Both the position numbers and the translations under genes were made by a program. From the NCBI GenBank assembly GCA_025738555.1, contig JAOVFP010000004.1:1798001-1862000 (forward strand): 64,000 nt of DNA. Reading direction: 5' to 3'. The DNA comes from Cyathus striatus (lineage: Eukaryota > Basidiomycota > Agaricomycetes > Agaricales > Nidulariaceae). The notes below the pieces were generated by a model. It ran no database searches. It was not told the DNA's origin and worked only from the letters and a program-made list of their open reading frames with translations. Positions 1 through 11,215 of the stretch are shown piece after piece. Each line of letters begins with the position of its first letter. The first letter of the stretch is position 1.

Positions 1-69
1 ATATCTTATTTAACATTTCTTGTGTAATGCCTTAGGAAAATCAACTTCAATATCCTACTGGTTTTGCAC

Positions 70-350
70 TTGCCATGGATATATTACCTATTCAGGGATC
101 TGCTGTCTCATGTGAGTGTGTTTTCTCATCAGTGAAAGAGACTGTTACACCTCATTGTAATTGCCTACATCTGAAATTAATGGAGGCTTTACAAGTTTTA
201 AAATTTGCAATAAGAAATGGTAACTACAAGCTAAATTTCACAGAGGGAACCTCAATTGAAGATGAAACACAAGCTCTTGAAGAAGATGCTGTCAATTCCA
301 GCTTGAATTCAGAAGATAAGGTGATGCACTGGATGTCAGTAGAAGTTTAG
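70..350 (+). pseudogene. hAT transposase C-terminal dimerisation fragment
   Basis: The frame from about 75 to 347 encodes the hATC dimerisation signature (IQGSAVSCECVFSSVKET, then a leucine-rich segment ending LQVLKFAIRNG). It parallels the C-terminus of the hAT copy ending at 25382 (IQGSATPSERAFSS). The conserved SERAFS core is altered here to CECVFS. No catalytic core can be followed in the 70 bases upstream because the window starts there, so the rest of the element may lie outside. Codons after the domain are acidic and end in a TAG at 348. It is probably a relic; whether the outside part is intact is unknown. Confidence 0.7.
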
Positions 351-675
351 GCCACAGTGTCCATTGTACTATACTGTTGTTCTACTTCTTTCTATCTCAA
401 ATATTTGTCATCTTGTTCTGTATCTGCAGTTTCAAACTTATTCCACTACCAATTCTCTTACTATACATTGTCTATCTGTGCTACATACTTATACTAGCTG
501 TTGTTGCATCAGCATTGCATTTTTGAGCAGTGGAAAGCAACACAGTGTGCAGACAGCATTGAGTTCTCAGTTACAAACATGTGAAGGCTGCAAGCTATGA
601 GCTAGCCAATAAACTGAGCCAAAGCTGGTGAAGCCAACCCATCAGCCTATAATCAGGCTTGAGCTAGCACTCATA
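351..675. other. spacer between two hAT relics
   Basis: No gene is supported. A short open frame at 364-600 has no recognisable motif. Around 600-720 there are repeated 'gccaagcc/gagcca' words (simple degenerate repeats on 'AGCCA'). Confidence 0.5.
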
Positions 676-1541
676 TTAATCAGGAGCCACAGGGAGCCAA
701 GCCATAGCCAAGCCAAGCTGAGTCATGGCAACGCTATAGTGAGCTGCTTCTGAGTAAGGTGTGATTGGAATTGTTGTATTAACTTCAATTGTTACAGCTG
801 GTGTACTGCCTAGTTGTTTGTTGCATATGGCCTTGCTGATGTGTAAATTTCTGGTACCTTCACTGGTGTTCATCCTTGGGTGATATTGTACTGCATGGTC
901 TGTCTCAGACTTAATCTTGCATGTGAAAGCAAACATAAATGCCTTAGGCAAGCCATCATCATTGTAGTGACATTCAAGAGAAACATCATAATGATCATAT
1001 ATGGGTGCCCACCAAGTCATTCAAGATGATTCTAATTAAATATCAGATGTAACACACATAATACATGTAGATATGACTCACCAATGATATCCTCATCTGT
1101 GAAACTCCATACTTCAAGGTCACCTTTCCCTTGTATCAGAGTAGCAGCCTTTCTCTGCCTGCTTTTGATTGGTGAAACAATCACTGGTGGTGCACTACTC
1201 AGAACATTGTGTAAGATTTCTGGGCTGGGGGTGTGGGGCTCAGGTGTAGAAGCTGGCTGTGGTGTAGATACAGGAGAATTTGAAGCAACAGCTCTATCTC
1301 TTGCTCTGGTAGCACAGGCCTTAGCAGCATGAGGTGGCATCAAGGTGGTGGACAGATGGGAGCAAGAGTGAGCAAACCACATTCTGATAACTTCCAGATA
1401 CCCAGTCAATCTCACATTCTCAAAATAACACATATTTTGCAGGATCTTAGCAGACTCTGTCATTACAGGTTGGCTGAGTTTAAAATTTCTATTTTTAACC
1501 TGCATATCCCCCTTAACCTGCAGGTGACACCCATCAATCAC
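676..1541 (-). pseudogene. hAT transposase N-terminal (BED-region) fragment
   Basis: Read on the minus strand, 1541-1032 encodes a Ser/Pro-rich linker (SPVSTPQPASTPEPHTPSPE) ending in a segment GDLEVWSFTDEDI. The next frame, 1020-676, begins WWAPIYDHYDVSLECHY and runs to a basic region. The order linker, then W-A-P-I-Y-D-H-Y, is the usual N-terminal layout of basidiomycete hAT transposases just before or within the zf-BED module. An intron probably joins the two parts near 1020-1080. No catalytic core follows downstream, so this is a 5' fragment in the opposite orientation to the fragment at 70-350. The assignment rests on layout rather than on a search. Confidence 0.5.
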
Positions 1542-1545
1542 CCAG

Positions 1546-1640
1546 GTGGGTGTTAACCCACATGGGTGACATAATTTCAGGTTAGCACCCAGAATATGTT
1601 AACCTGTGTTAGTCCCTAGCTCACCCAATGGAGGCCTATA
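1546..1640. repeat. short palindromic cluster upstream of hAT relic
   Basis: Several overlapping inverted words occur here: GGTGGGTGTTAACCCAC, repeated GTTAAC, and CACCC/GGGTG pairs. They sit just upstream of the minus-strand hAT fragment and could be a terminal or subterminal region of that element. No target-site duplication could be fixed. Confidence 0.3.
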
Positions 1641-4600
1641 CTGTATTGGAGGTACCTAAAAAGCTTGTAAGTGATACAATAAATTCATTGGATTGTATAT
1701 GTGCTGTGCATCAAATTAAAGGAATTGCAGTTGCACACAGCTTGTAAGAGATATAATGATTACAAATATTGTATAGTATGTGCTGCACCAAAAACCAACC
1801 CCTCCATGCAGTTCACTCATAGCAACCAAACCAACATATAAATTTACTTCCTCCCAACCTCTATCTCTGCACCAGTGACCACCAAGCCTGAACCTGCTGT
1901 GAAAAAGAGTTGAAACAGGCCCAGCACCAACAAAAAACAAAAGAAAGTGTAATTCCCCACTTTCAATTCATTTATCCTATGCTGGTACATACACACTTTA
2001 CTTACCATCACTACATATATACTATGTAAATTGCAATATCTATTATATTCTCCTCTCATTCACCCACTATGCTACACCTCTAAGTCCCTTCTACCCCACA
2101 TGCAACCACTGCATGATGGCATCCTTGTACTTAAAGGTAGTGGGTTATGCCACTTGCTGACCCTATTCCATTATTGTATAGTATGTGCTGCAACAGGACT
2201 AGCTAGCTTATGGTATATACTAAATTTAGCAAATGCATAAGTGCAGTTGTACAACAGCTCAGTAAAATTTATTTCATTGACCCATACAGTATGAAGTTCT
2301 GAATCTTGAAAATGACATGCAGGGAACTAAGGCTGCTGGAACCTGTGTAGGACACTGTATATTGTGTGTGAAGTTAACAATTTCTGTAAGTGATGCCATT
2401 TTTTGTGACCCATGAGCAAGGTTTTGTCACATCACTGAGAACCCTGAGATGAAATATGCCAGCCCCTCCCTCACAAATTTGGCCTCTTAGATATGTTCAT
2501 TGTTTGTCTCAATCTCTTACCTAATCACATGTAGGCCAATCAAGTGAGGCAAGGGGATGGTTTTTGGAGCCTGAATTGACTGTTGGCAACTGAGGGTATA
2601 TGGTTAATAAAGTATCTATTCTTCTCTGTTATTCATACTAATTTCCCATGACTTAATAGGGATTAGATATATGTTTCATTGTGTATTTAGGTTATAATAT
2701 TATGCAATTGAACCTCATTTAGAGGGACAAGGCCACCTTTCAACAGCCCTGCAAGCACATTTGCTGTCTCTGACTGTACCTTTCTGCAATGTGAAGGTTG
2801 AGTGAGGCTACAGGTGACTGTTTCAGAACTATTAGTGCATGGTGAAGAGGAGGAAGTGCACTTGAAGGTTCCTCAACAAAGAAATCCAACCAGTTGGCAC
2901 ATCCATCCAACCTTAAGGTTCTAAGGTAAAGAAAATGATGTGTCAGTAATGGGATTGAAAGGATTAATGACAAGATAAGGAACAGAACTTTGAGATGAAG
3001 TTCTGGAGTGGTTCCAAAGGGTAGGACTTGGTGAGAGCAAGCAGAATGAGCAAGACAGCAACTTAGATCGAAATGAGAGAGAGAGAGGTAGAGTTGTGGG
3101 GTGGAATTCACTGAAGTATGATAGACCTAGATACACAGTTTAAATAGGAAAGGAAAGGAAGAAATATACCTAAAAGGAGTGAATAAAATTTTACTAAGTC
3201 AAAGGAAGTGATAGGAACTAGACTACAGTTTCAAGGAGTGTGATATCTATGGAATGGAAAATAGTTTTAGAAAAGTCTTGAAACAATGGCAAGAGAGGAG
3301 CAGATGTAGAGTTGTTGGCCCAAGTGATGTGGTGTGACTGATGCCCAGATGAAATTTGATTTCCTGTGCATGTGTATCATGGTCAGTTGCTTCATAACTC
3401 TTATTAGAGTACCTGAGGCATTCTTTCATAGTGTCTGAGGTTTGAGAGTTGGCCAGATTTGGTCTGATGTTGAGAGCATTGAGATGTGTTCAGGAGGATG
3501 GTTCAATGGCAGATGTGTTGATGCACTTGATGGGAAGGTCACATGACAATACCAGAACACATCAGAATGTCAATTCTACAGTGCAGGCAGAAAGCCTGCT
3601 CTACAATGGTATTGAAGGTGTGTTTCACATTCCCTCAGAGCCACTGAATAACAAGATGGAATGTATGAACATCAATTCCTATTGTAGTGATAAAACTGCT
3701 TTTGGTATGCTGCTCTTCATTTTTGAGACTCCTCTACTCCTAAGCAAACCAATGTACCTGCTGCAGTTGCCAATTGTATGAGTTTATCATTCTGTTGCAT
3801 GTATTGTGGAAGAAGATATTGGCTTAGCTATCCTCAGCACAAAGAAATATTGCAAGTCAATGGAAGTCCATCCATCTACCAGTTCTAGTGAGGTATGATA
3901 CAAGTTGAAATGGGGGGTAATGAAAATCTGAGTTGAATGAGAGTAGATACAACAGCTTAAGTAGCTAAAAAATGTGGTATGTATGAGTAAGCAACAGAAC
4001 GAATGATATGTGGTATAGTAATGAAAAACACAGGTCTCACATTACAGGCAAACTGCATGCTCTACAGTATTGCTGTTCTTTGTGAAGGATAGATAGTAGG
4101 ATCTCAGCTTCATCTATTCTAAGAGAGTGCAAGCAATGAGAGGCAGTAAGCAAGAGTGAAACCCTAATAATTATCAATGAACTTTATGTAATTAACTAGC
4201 TAAGAACATGTTGCCACTAATCAAATGTATCAGGAATGTGATTGCGTTCTAAATGCATTATGGTGTTTCAGACTGTGGTTTCAAACTTCAGACTTCAGGA
4301 CTTTCTGCCAGGAATAAGCCTACAACAACATCTGAAATTTCAGATCATTATGGAAAGTCACCCAGTTAACACTATTCTAAGTACAATGTAAATACTTTCT
4401 ACACTTGTGCTGCTAAGTACATCAAGTTGAAATAGGAAGTATTTGTGATATTGCTAGTTGACTATTGGATCAAGTAAAGACAGTGATGTATAAAGGATAA
4501 TATAAATAGTTTGAGATTAAAACTTGAAATTAAGACATGCCACAGTCTGATCTACAGGGAATAACATAGAATAGCTGTAAGAAATGTGGTTGAACAATAC

Positions 4601-4658
4601 TGTCTCATATACACACTTCTAACATTTCAAAATGGTTCATTACTAGTAATAGTAGTTA
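1641..4658. other. long stretch without a supported gene
   Basis: No gene is recognised in about 3 kb. Open frames are short (the longest are 123 codons at 2740-3111 minus and 110 codons at 3449-3781 plus) and show no domain or convincing splice structure. The base composition is AT-rich. The only structured item is a copy of the dispersed CCCACTACC repeat near 2121-2165 on the minus strand. A multi-intron gene like the one at 4659-6455 could still be hidden here. Confidence 0.45.
2121..2165 (-). repeat. copy of dispersed 'GGCCCACTACC' repeat
   Basis: On the minus strand this reads ...AATAGGGTCAGCAAGTGGCA followed by TAACCCACTACCTTTA. It aligns over about 40 bases with 58820-58858 (AATAGGGCCGGCAAGCGGCA then GGGCCCACTACCTCAA). 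Related copies are near 18015-18057 and 19876-19918. Confidence 0.6.
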
Positions 4659-6455
4659 CTAAACCAATTCTGAGTCATTTTCATCATTCTCAGAGCTGTG
4701 TGGAATACCATGGGGTGATTGGGCAAAGAAAATCGATTGAGACACCACCATTGCACTTTCATTTCCATCCCGATCTGACATTTTTCGTAGTTTCAGTATC
4801 AGCCGAGATCCCTTGTGAAAAATAAATATGAATACAGAAAATAAACACACTCAAACTTACAGTAAATGACATCATTGCATAGTACCACCTGTAAATTTTT
4901 GAGAACATAGAAATGAATAACACTGGTAAAAGAATTGGGATTTACACAGCAATATAGACCGATATATTAGGTACTCCTGCTATTGAGCACCCAGTCACAA
5001 ATGTTGTAAATGCTGAAATATACATTCATCGGTTAAACATCTGGAATTATTGTGAAGCATCTCTTACCAAAGATAATGGAAAAATACACTGTTCCATCTT
5101 TCATAAAGGAAGTCAGAATGGGGAAGCTGTTTCGTGTATTTTGTAGCAAATTTCGCAGCCCTCCATGAGTGAGAATTAAGTCCTTCCCAATTCTGAATAT
5201 AGTCATAAGAAACATAGCAGCTGTTCATGTAAAATACTTAAATGCATAGTCATGTAAGAATTAATTTAGACATACCATGAAAAGCAAGACTAATTGCAAA
5301 ATATGCTGTTTGTATCATGTTAAGTAAGAATGCATTTTCTGGGTTGTTTGATATGCACACCATTCCAGGAATATCTGACATATTCTTGGAGATGGCAATG
5401 GTATTTTGTATGTTAGCTGTAAGTAACATCTAAAAATAATAAATTTGAATTAATCATAATATGATGATAACAATATTAAGCAAACCGTGAATTGTGCTAG
5501 TGCATTTCAATGTATACATCAGTCTCAAATAAAGTATTATATCATAATTAGCTCAACTCACCAAATAAACATATTGCTAAGAATAAAACTACTATAATTG
5601 CTTTAACATAAGTTTTGCATTATCATAATAGTTAGATAGAGGTACATACTTCCTCTACTGTTTCCAAAACAGGCACTAAGTCGAAATGCAAAGATAAGAT
5701 CGGTTGCAGTGCTGAATATAACTGTTCCCCCACTGTGAGAAAATCAGTATACATCTTATAATTCAGCTAAATTACTCACAATGCAGTTAACCAGTAGGTG
5801 ATACGACAACTATGACAGTATGTTAAGTTTTAGTAAGTATAATAGATAGACATTGTTACATCTAATGTCATTAGAATCAGTTTCAAATACAGCAGAGTTA
5901 TATGGATATTACTGACATTGACAGGTACATTTCCAATGATTTGAGAAAATGGTGCTAGAATGGACATGATTGAGAGGAAATTTAAACGAAATAAAAATGC
6001 TAATTACGGAGTACTGTGAGTAGTCTGTGGAATTCATATGATGACTAAATTTTCAATTGATAAACATATACAACCATACAAGATATATATTGGGCCATAG
6101 TAGCGTGCAACGATGTAGAGGATCTTGGGAGTCGACCAATTCATTCCACTGGTAAAATTAACCAAAATACTGTGAGATTCTATGGGCAGAATGAGGTGCT
6201 AATCTCACCACCAGATGTATTTAACCTAAAATTTATCAGCTACTATATATAACCTGTATAAAATAATGATTACCTCATCGAAAAAGCAGGATACAATGTC
6301 GTACCCCAGGGAAGTGACAGCGGCAACTGCATCATAAACGCAGGAAATCGGTGGTTGACATGAAATTACGTACTACCGATATAATTTACTTTCGTGGTTT
6401 CATCAACAGCGGAAATTATATCCTGGAAAGACCAGCCGAAGTAAGAGTCATCCAT
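4659..6455 (-). CDS. Multi-pass membrane protein, DUF6533-like, ten exons
   Basis: Predicted integral membrane protein of the kind widespread in basidiomycetes; its biochemical role is unknown. I splice exons 6455-6377, 6326-6254, 6169-6080, 5732-5650, 5591-5562, 5416-5276, 5220-5068, 5012-4946, 4888-4861 and 4811-4659. All nine introns are GT-AG and phase is kept throughout, giving 298 aa and a TAG. The N-terminus has NYIVAAVTSLGYDIVSCFFD, then WSTPKILYIVARYY, a charged RLSACFGNSR loop, PGMVC, and KDGTVYFSIIF, with hydrophobic stretches between. The tail is polar and acidic (GNESAMVV, ENDENDSELV). The order YD, WSxxK-LY-xxRY, D-I-xxxR, PG-C, RDG-x-YF matches DUF6533 proteins as I know them. 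Exon 3's donor and exon 6's acceptor were chosen by phase; alternatives exist at both. The gene is isolated from its neighbours. Confidence 0.7.
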
Positions 6456-6636
6456 ATTGAGTTTGTGTAGATTTCTGGGATATGGAAGGTGGGGTGTGGA
6501 ATGGTCACATAGTAATCACGAGCTATATATACGTATGAGCTCAGCGAAACATACTGGTACAAATGAGGTACTAATTGGAAGAATTAGGTTATTTTTGTAG
6601 CTAATCCCTGTAAAGGGACTTATCTGCTGTACGAAC

Positions 6637-6732
6637 ACATTGACAATCAGATAACCGGATGCATCTTTTGTGATCGATGAGATTGAATCTGTCCATGAAA
6701 GTCTATGCATCAGGTTTTCTGATTGTCAATGT
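6637..6732. repeat. inverted repeat, 28-bp arms, 40-nt loop
   Basis: The arm at 6637-6664 begins ACATTGACAATCAGA and ends GATGCAT. The arm at 6705-6732 is its reverse complement with two mismatches. It could fold into a hairpin in DNA or RNA; it lies about 180 bp upstream of the minus-strand membrane-protein start. Confidence 0.75.
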
Positions 6733-7015
6733 AGTCGGCATTCTCGACAAACTGAGAATACAACCATATTATTTTGCCGAACAGACACTAAGAAATAAGA
6801 TATCGAGCGAGATAAATTGGAAGAGGTTTGACTACTTATTCCTTTATTGCATACAAGTTGTAGAGCCAAGCACCCACATGCCATCAATGAACCATCATAA
6901 CAATACTGAGAATAATGTCCCCTAGAATTTGTTTCCGTAACCATTACTACACCATATCTCTATTGAGGTCGTTTCTGAATCGCCAATACATGATATAGCA
7001 CCTCAAACAAGGATA

Positions 7016-7144
7016 AATCGGATCGCTGTAAATATGGTACATATTTTAGCATATTCAGAATATTGTTCTCACCCCGATGCGCAAAATAGCCATTTTGGGA
7101 AGTTGTGAAAAATCGGGTTGTACCATATTTACCCTGATCCGATT
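7016..7144. repeat. inverted repeat, 26-bp arms, 77-nt loop
   Basis: The arm at 7016-7041 (AATCGGATC, 3 variable bases, GTAAATATGGTACA) is mirrored at 7119-7144 with only the three central bases differing. It has the size and shape of a very short MITE; no target duplication could be fixed. Confidence 0.7.
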
Positions 7145-8205
7145 CACTATTGTCTGGGGTGTAGGATAAGAGAGACAGATGTATTAATTCTCTTTTTATT
7201 TTTATTTACTATAAAGCTGTAGCATCGTTACTGATAGGTGATAACGAGCCATCATGTACATTTATATCGCATAGCTTCAGTGGATCTTTTAATGTAGTGC
7301 TGTTAAAAATATCGTGTATTACTATACCCATCTAGATCTAGTTTTCCGTCATCACAAGCCAGAAATTTCTGGCGGTGAAGGGTCAGAAGTAACAGAATGA
7401 TTAATGATAGAGCCAAATGAGATTAGCTACGAAGTGCATCATATTAGATTATTATCAACAGATTCGCTAATTTTGTCAGCATCCTGTTGCATCTGCTAGC
7501 GTGTTAAAAAGAGTCGGCTTAGTATCGTTGATTGTTACTATGTGTGTTATCATTCTTAAAGCTCGTCAAATGCACTCAGAACCCTGGATGTGAAATAATA
7601 CATTTTGTATACGTGGTGGATAACGTAAGTCCATGCTAGATGTGAGGTGGGTAATGTAAGATGGCTTTTGTAGGCATAGAGTAGGCTATGTCAACAAGAA
7701 TCCGAACGTGGAAATTCGGCCCTGAGCGTGAATAATTATATCTTGAGCCGCGAGTATGAATATCTATATGTGAGTGTGTAGACATAGGCTGTAAGAAACT
7801 TATCTAGTAGTATGCTGATTACTGGCTGTAGTACTGCATTCATTTAATACTATTTGATCTAGCTTGGGCATGAAAGTTTAGTCTGAACGTGATAGGCATG
7901 ATGGTCAAAGTGCTCGTTTATTGTGCCACACAACTTTTTTTGACCAGGCCGCAACTATTCTTTCTCCGTAACTTTTTCCTTCTCAGCACCTTCTTCCGCG
8001 CAAGTTGTTTTCGAGTGGGGTGTTGCTTTGAACGACACCATTTAGATTAAACTCAATATACGGTTTCATACATGAAATTAAAATATAAATAAATCTACTA
8101 CACGATGTCCCAACCACATCGAGCTAACTAAACTATCAGAAAAATCCATTTTTACATGATGTACATAGGCAGTGGACAGCTAGCAACAGGAGTCGTCAGG
8201 AGATT

Positions 8206-8500
8206 CTAGGACAGCTTATGATATTCGAGATGAGGCAACAGGGCTTCGAGGGCGTGTTGGAGAGCTCGGGAGGGAGATTGTGAGGGCAACATTGCAGAAC
8301 AGCCTTTCCTTCTGACCGAAAATGCGAGCAGATGCCGTGTCGCAGGTCTTGCCAACGAGTCCTCGATTACTGAGCATGCTGTCACTACCTCAGCCCCGGG
8401 CCATTCATCATTGAGAATCGCAGATGTAGAAGGCCACAATCCTGGTTCAAGGAATACTTCAAAATCTTCAAAACCCGGGGTCAGGTGTGTCCCTCAGCCT
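8206..8500 (-). pseudogene. unknown exon-like open frame
   Basis: A minus-strand frame stays open for about 95 codons from a TGA near 8502 to the stop at 8206. It begins GTHLTPGFEDFEVFLEPGLW and ends LLPHLEYHKLS. The composition is protein-like rather than low-complexity, but no partner exon or domain is recognised. It may be the last exon of a decayed gene. The opposite strand is also open here (8411-8653), so coding direction is uncertain. Confidence 0.25.
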
Positions 8501-9439
8501 CGTAGCAAATATCCTTCTGAGCAAGTACGAGCCGACGCTGATGTCGGGCCATTGGCCTCTCATGTTCCCTTCTTCGAGCTCTGTACCGGAAAGCATAGTG
8601 TTCGTGATGGCACACATAAGGGTAGATTATTCGACACCGTTCTGAAAAAGTGACCATAGCAGTGGCCACGCTGAAGACGAAGAGCAGCGACGTTTAAGAG
8701 AATCTTGGCATTGTAAGTAAGCGAGAACTAGTGGTTGCACAATACTCACCCTCCTTGTCGTCCTGAGGAATCCCATAGCCTTCGCTATCCTTAGCGGTGG
8801 AGCGAACTATCTACCAAGTAAGAAGCTTGATGTCGAAAGGCCAGATAGTGATGCGTGAATCGATAGATGGACAAAGAGAGCCAGCCCAAAACAACAGTTA
8901 GAATGAATTTTACAACATATCAATGCACGAAACACGAACTACGGATATCGTGAGCCAAATCCATAGCCCGATTACGAAATGGTCTCAATCCCTCCCATCA
9001 ATGGCAACGAATTGTAACCTAACTCACTAGGGGAACCTGTGGAACCGCGAGGACAGCTTTGTGACCTTGTGTTTTCGCTGATGTGTCCCATGTTCAAGGG
9101 GGCACGCGGATCGGAAAAAAAGACCCGGGATCGATTTTTCTGAAACCGCCTCATCGCTCTACATAAGCCAATTATTACCAAATACGGAAGGAGGTCTATT
9201 TTTAGTGTACCCGAAGATCCGGCTACTTTCAAGCCTCAGCTACTTTAATAAATATGAAAGTAAACTTCGACCTGACTACGTCATAGAAAGAGACTTTAAT
9301 TATTATAGATAAAAATAGATAAAAATATGTAACCATCAAAAGCCATATGCTCATGCTAGACATGTACAAGATCAACGTGTCGTTCGAACACGTATTTCCA
9401 TTCGTCCATGCTGGCTTGAAAAGTGGGGAAAAGATGTCG
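8501..9439. other. no supported gene
   Basis: Nothing recognisable. Short open frames on both strands overlap one another and lack motifs. A small AT-rich patch with a repeated 'atagataaaa' word is at about 9302-9328. Confidence 0.4.
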
Positions 9440-9699
9440 TACATCTTGCTGCAGGAATGATAGCTGCAGGGTATCGGTCTGTGGTTGCAACAATGTGGTC
9501 TATTAATGATGCTCATGCAGCACATATTAGCAATGATTTTTATGAATATCTACTGAAAGACCTACATGAAGGTGAATTTCCTGATAGTTCTTGTGCAGCT
9601 GAAGCATTACAGGTGGCAACAACAAAGATAAGGAAAGAAATGGGTGATTCTGAATCAAGTCTTTTGGTCTGGGTACCTTACATTCATATTGGCTTGTAG
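9440..9699 (+). pseudogene. Orphan C-terminal fragment of a CHAT domain protein
   Basis: From 9442 the frame reads HLAAGMIAAGYRSVVATMWS and runs to a TAG at 9697, ending WVPYIHIGL. This is the last ~86 residues of the CHAT domain as found in the full genes ending at 33982 and 40851 (HLAAGMLAAGYRSVVATMWS ... WVPYVHIGL). The catalytic CHG and SACQT motifs lie upstream of the retained part and are missing. Homology stops abruptly at about 9440. The retained frame is intact with no stop, and keeps the EFPDSSCAAEAL stretch that is frame-broken in the gene at 29495. It is a truncated copy; no start or promoter is visible. Confidence 0.85.
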
Positions 9700-10563
9700 T
9701 AGTGTAAAAGAGAATATATGGTTACTACAGAATGATAGTTATGAAACTATGTAGGAGTCATCATTAGGGGAATTCAAAGTTAGTGTCATATCCCATGTTG
9801 CTTGCCTCTGCTCTTCTCCATGTCAGATCAATCTCATCCTTTAACTGCAAAAGCTACAAGTTTTAACTATAGCTTCCCAGCCCCTCTCCATCTCAGTTGA
9901 AAGTATTAGATTGTAGTCAAGCATATGAAAACTAAAGTCGTGATCCTCACAGGAGCAAGACTTTCTTTGTATTTATAGTAATAAACAAAGGGGGTGTTGT
10001 GATAAGAACGAAGAACAAGGCATCGTATCGTCAGAGATTGTGAGCATATGATGTTGTCCCCTTATTCAGAAGTCAGAACATCTCTTCAGCCAAAGTGCAT
10101 GAACTTGAATAACACATGTATATGTAATGGAAAGGCTGAGTTCATATTGTAAATTACAATATGCTCTCTTGGTCTTGACGCGTGAATAGTAGAACACGCT
10201 ACACCACGAGGAACAAGCTAGGGGTTACATAACCACTTGACCCACGCAATGACGATGACGTGACAAGTGAATCACAAGCAATCCTTGGCTATCCTCCAGC
10301 CTTGAGTGACCACTACTGTTCGAACAAGAAAGAGCTGTAAGTGTATAATCTAAGTAGATAAGATATGCAGAAGTAGCGTACCTCATCACTGTCACCTTCC
10401 CTTTCAGCTCCTGATGCTAACAACAACGAAGATAGAGACGTTATTGGCCCAATGTCAATCGAGTGTGAGCAGACCGTTTTGTAGAGGAGTTATAGTGATA
10501 AGGTTGAGGACTCGGCTTCGCAACCTACGGAGCTTCGGGTGCGTGATACCGAGGCGTTGATAT
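9700..10563. other. no supported gene
   Basis: Intergenic between the CHAT fragment and the tandem repeats. No motif-bearing frame was found. Confidence 0.4.
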
Positions 10564-11215
10564 GTCCAGATCCCAGTCTTAAGTGTATGTAATCAAATGG
10601 CTGATGAACACACCATGTTCTTCAGGATACTACTTTGTAGGATATTGAAGTGTATCCCAAGTAATGTGTCATGTTCACGTGGCGGTGGGGGGATGGAGGC
10701 CTTTCATTGTACATACAGGGTGTAGAAAGTAATGTTGAGCAGTACAACGACCAGAGGCGTGAGTTGTGACATGTGAATGATAGGATGGTGTAGCTCGGCA
10801 GAGTGAGCTGGAGTCACCTGGAGCACACAATGACATGGCCTGAGTAGCCGTCCAGAGCTTCTCTCCATGCTACGAGCAACGATGTACAGACAGGAGAGGG
10901 CAAGCCAATATCAAGGTTATTGAAATATGTCCAGGACCTAGGTGTAGGTGCATATACTCGAATGGCTGGTGGAACATGCCACGTTATTTGGTGACTACTT
11001 TGTAGAGCACTAAACGGCAGGTGTATCCCAAGTGAAGTGTTATTTTTGCGTGGGTGTAAGGGCAAGGAGGCTTTCATCATACATGCGCGGTGGAGGAAGT
11101 AAATTTGAGCAGCACAATGACCAGAGGCACGAGTTGCGACGTGTGAATGATAGAACAGTGCAGCATAGTAGAGCGAACTAGAGCCACCTGGAGCACGCGA
11201 TGACGTATCCCGAGC
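10564..11215. repeat. two tandem units of about 360 bp
   Basis: Unit A (about 10564-10845) and unit B (about 10929-11210) share many stretches: 'CTACTTTGTAG', 'GTGTATCCCAAGT', 'GAGCAGYACAAYGACCAGAG', 'TCACCTGGAGCAC'. The copies are clearly diverged with small indels. The 145-codon minus-strand frame (10814-11251) spans unit B but has no counterpart in unit A. Confidence 0.7.

Larger units (their letters stand above)
6456..8205. other. intergenic region with two hairpins
   Basis: No gene is supported. It contains the upstream region of the membrane-protein gene and two long imperfect inverted repeats (6637-6732 and 7016-7144), listed separately. The remainder shows no open frame above about 80 codons. 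Confidence 0.5.
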
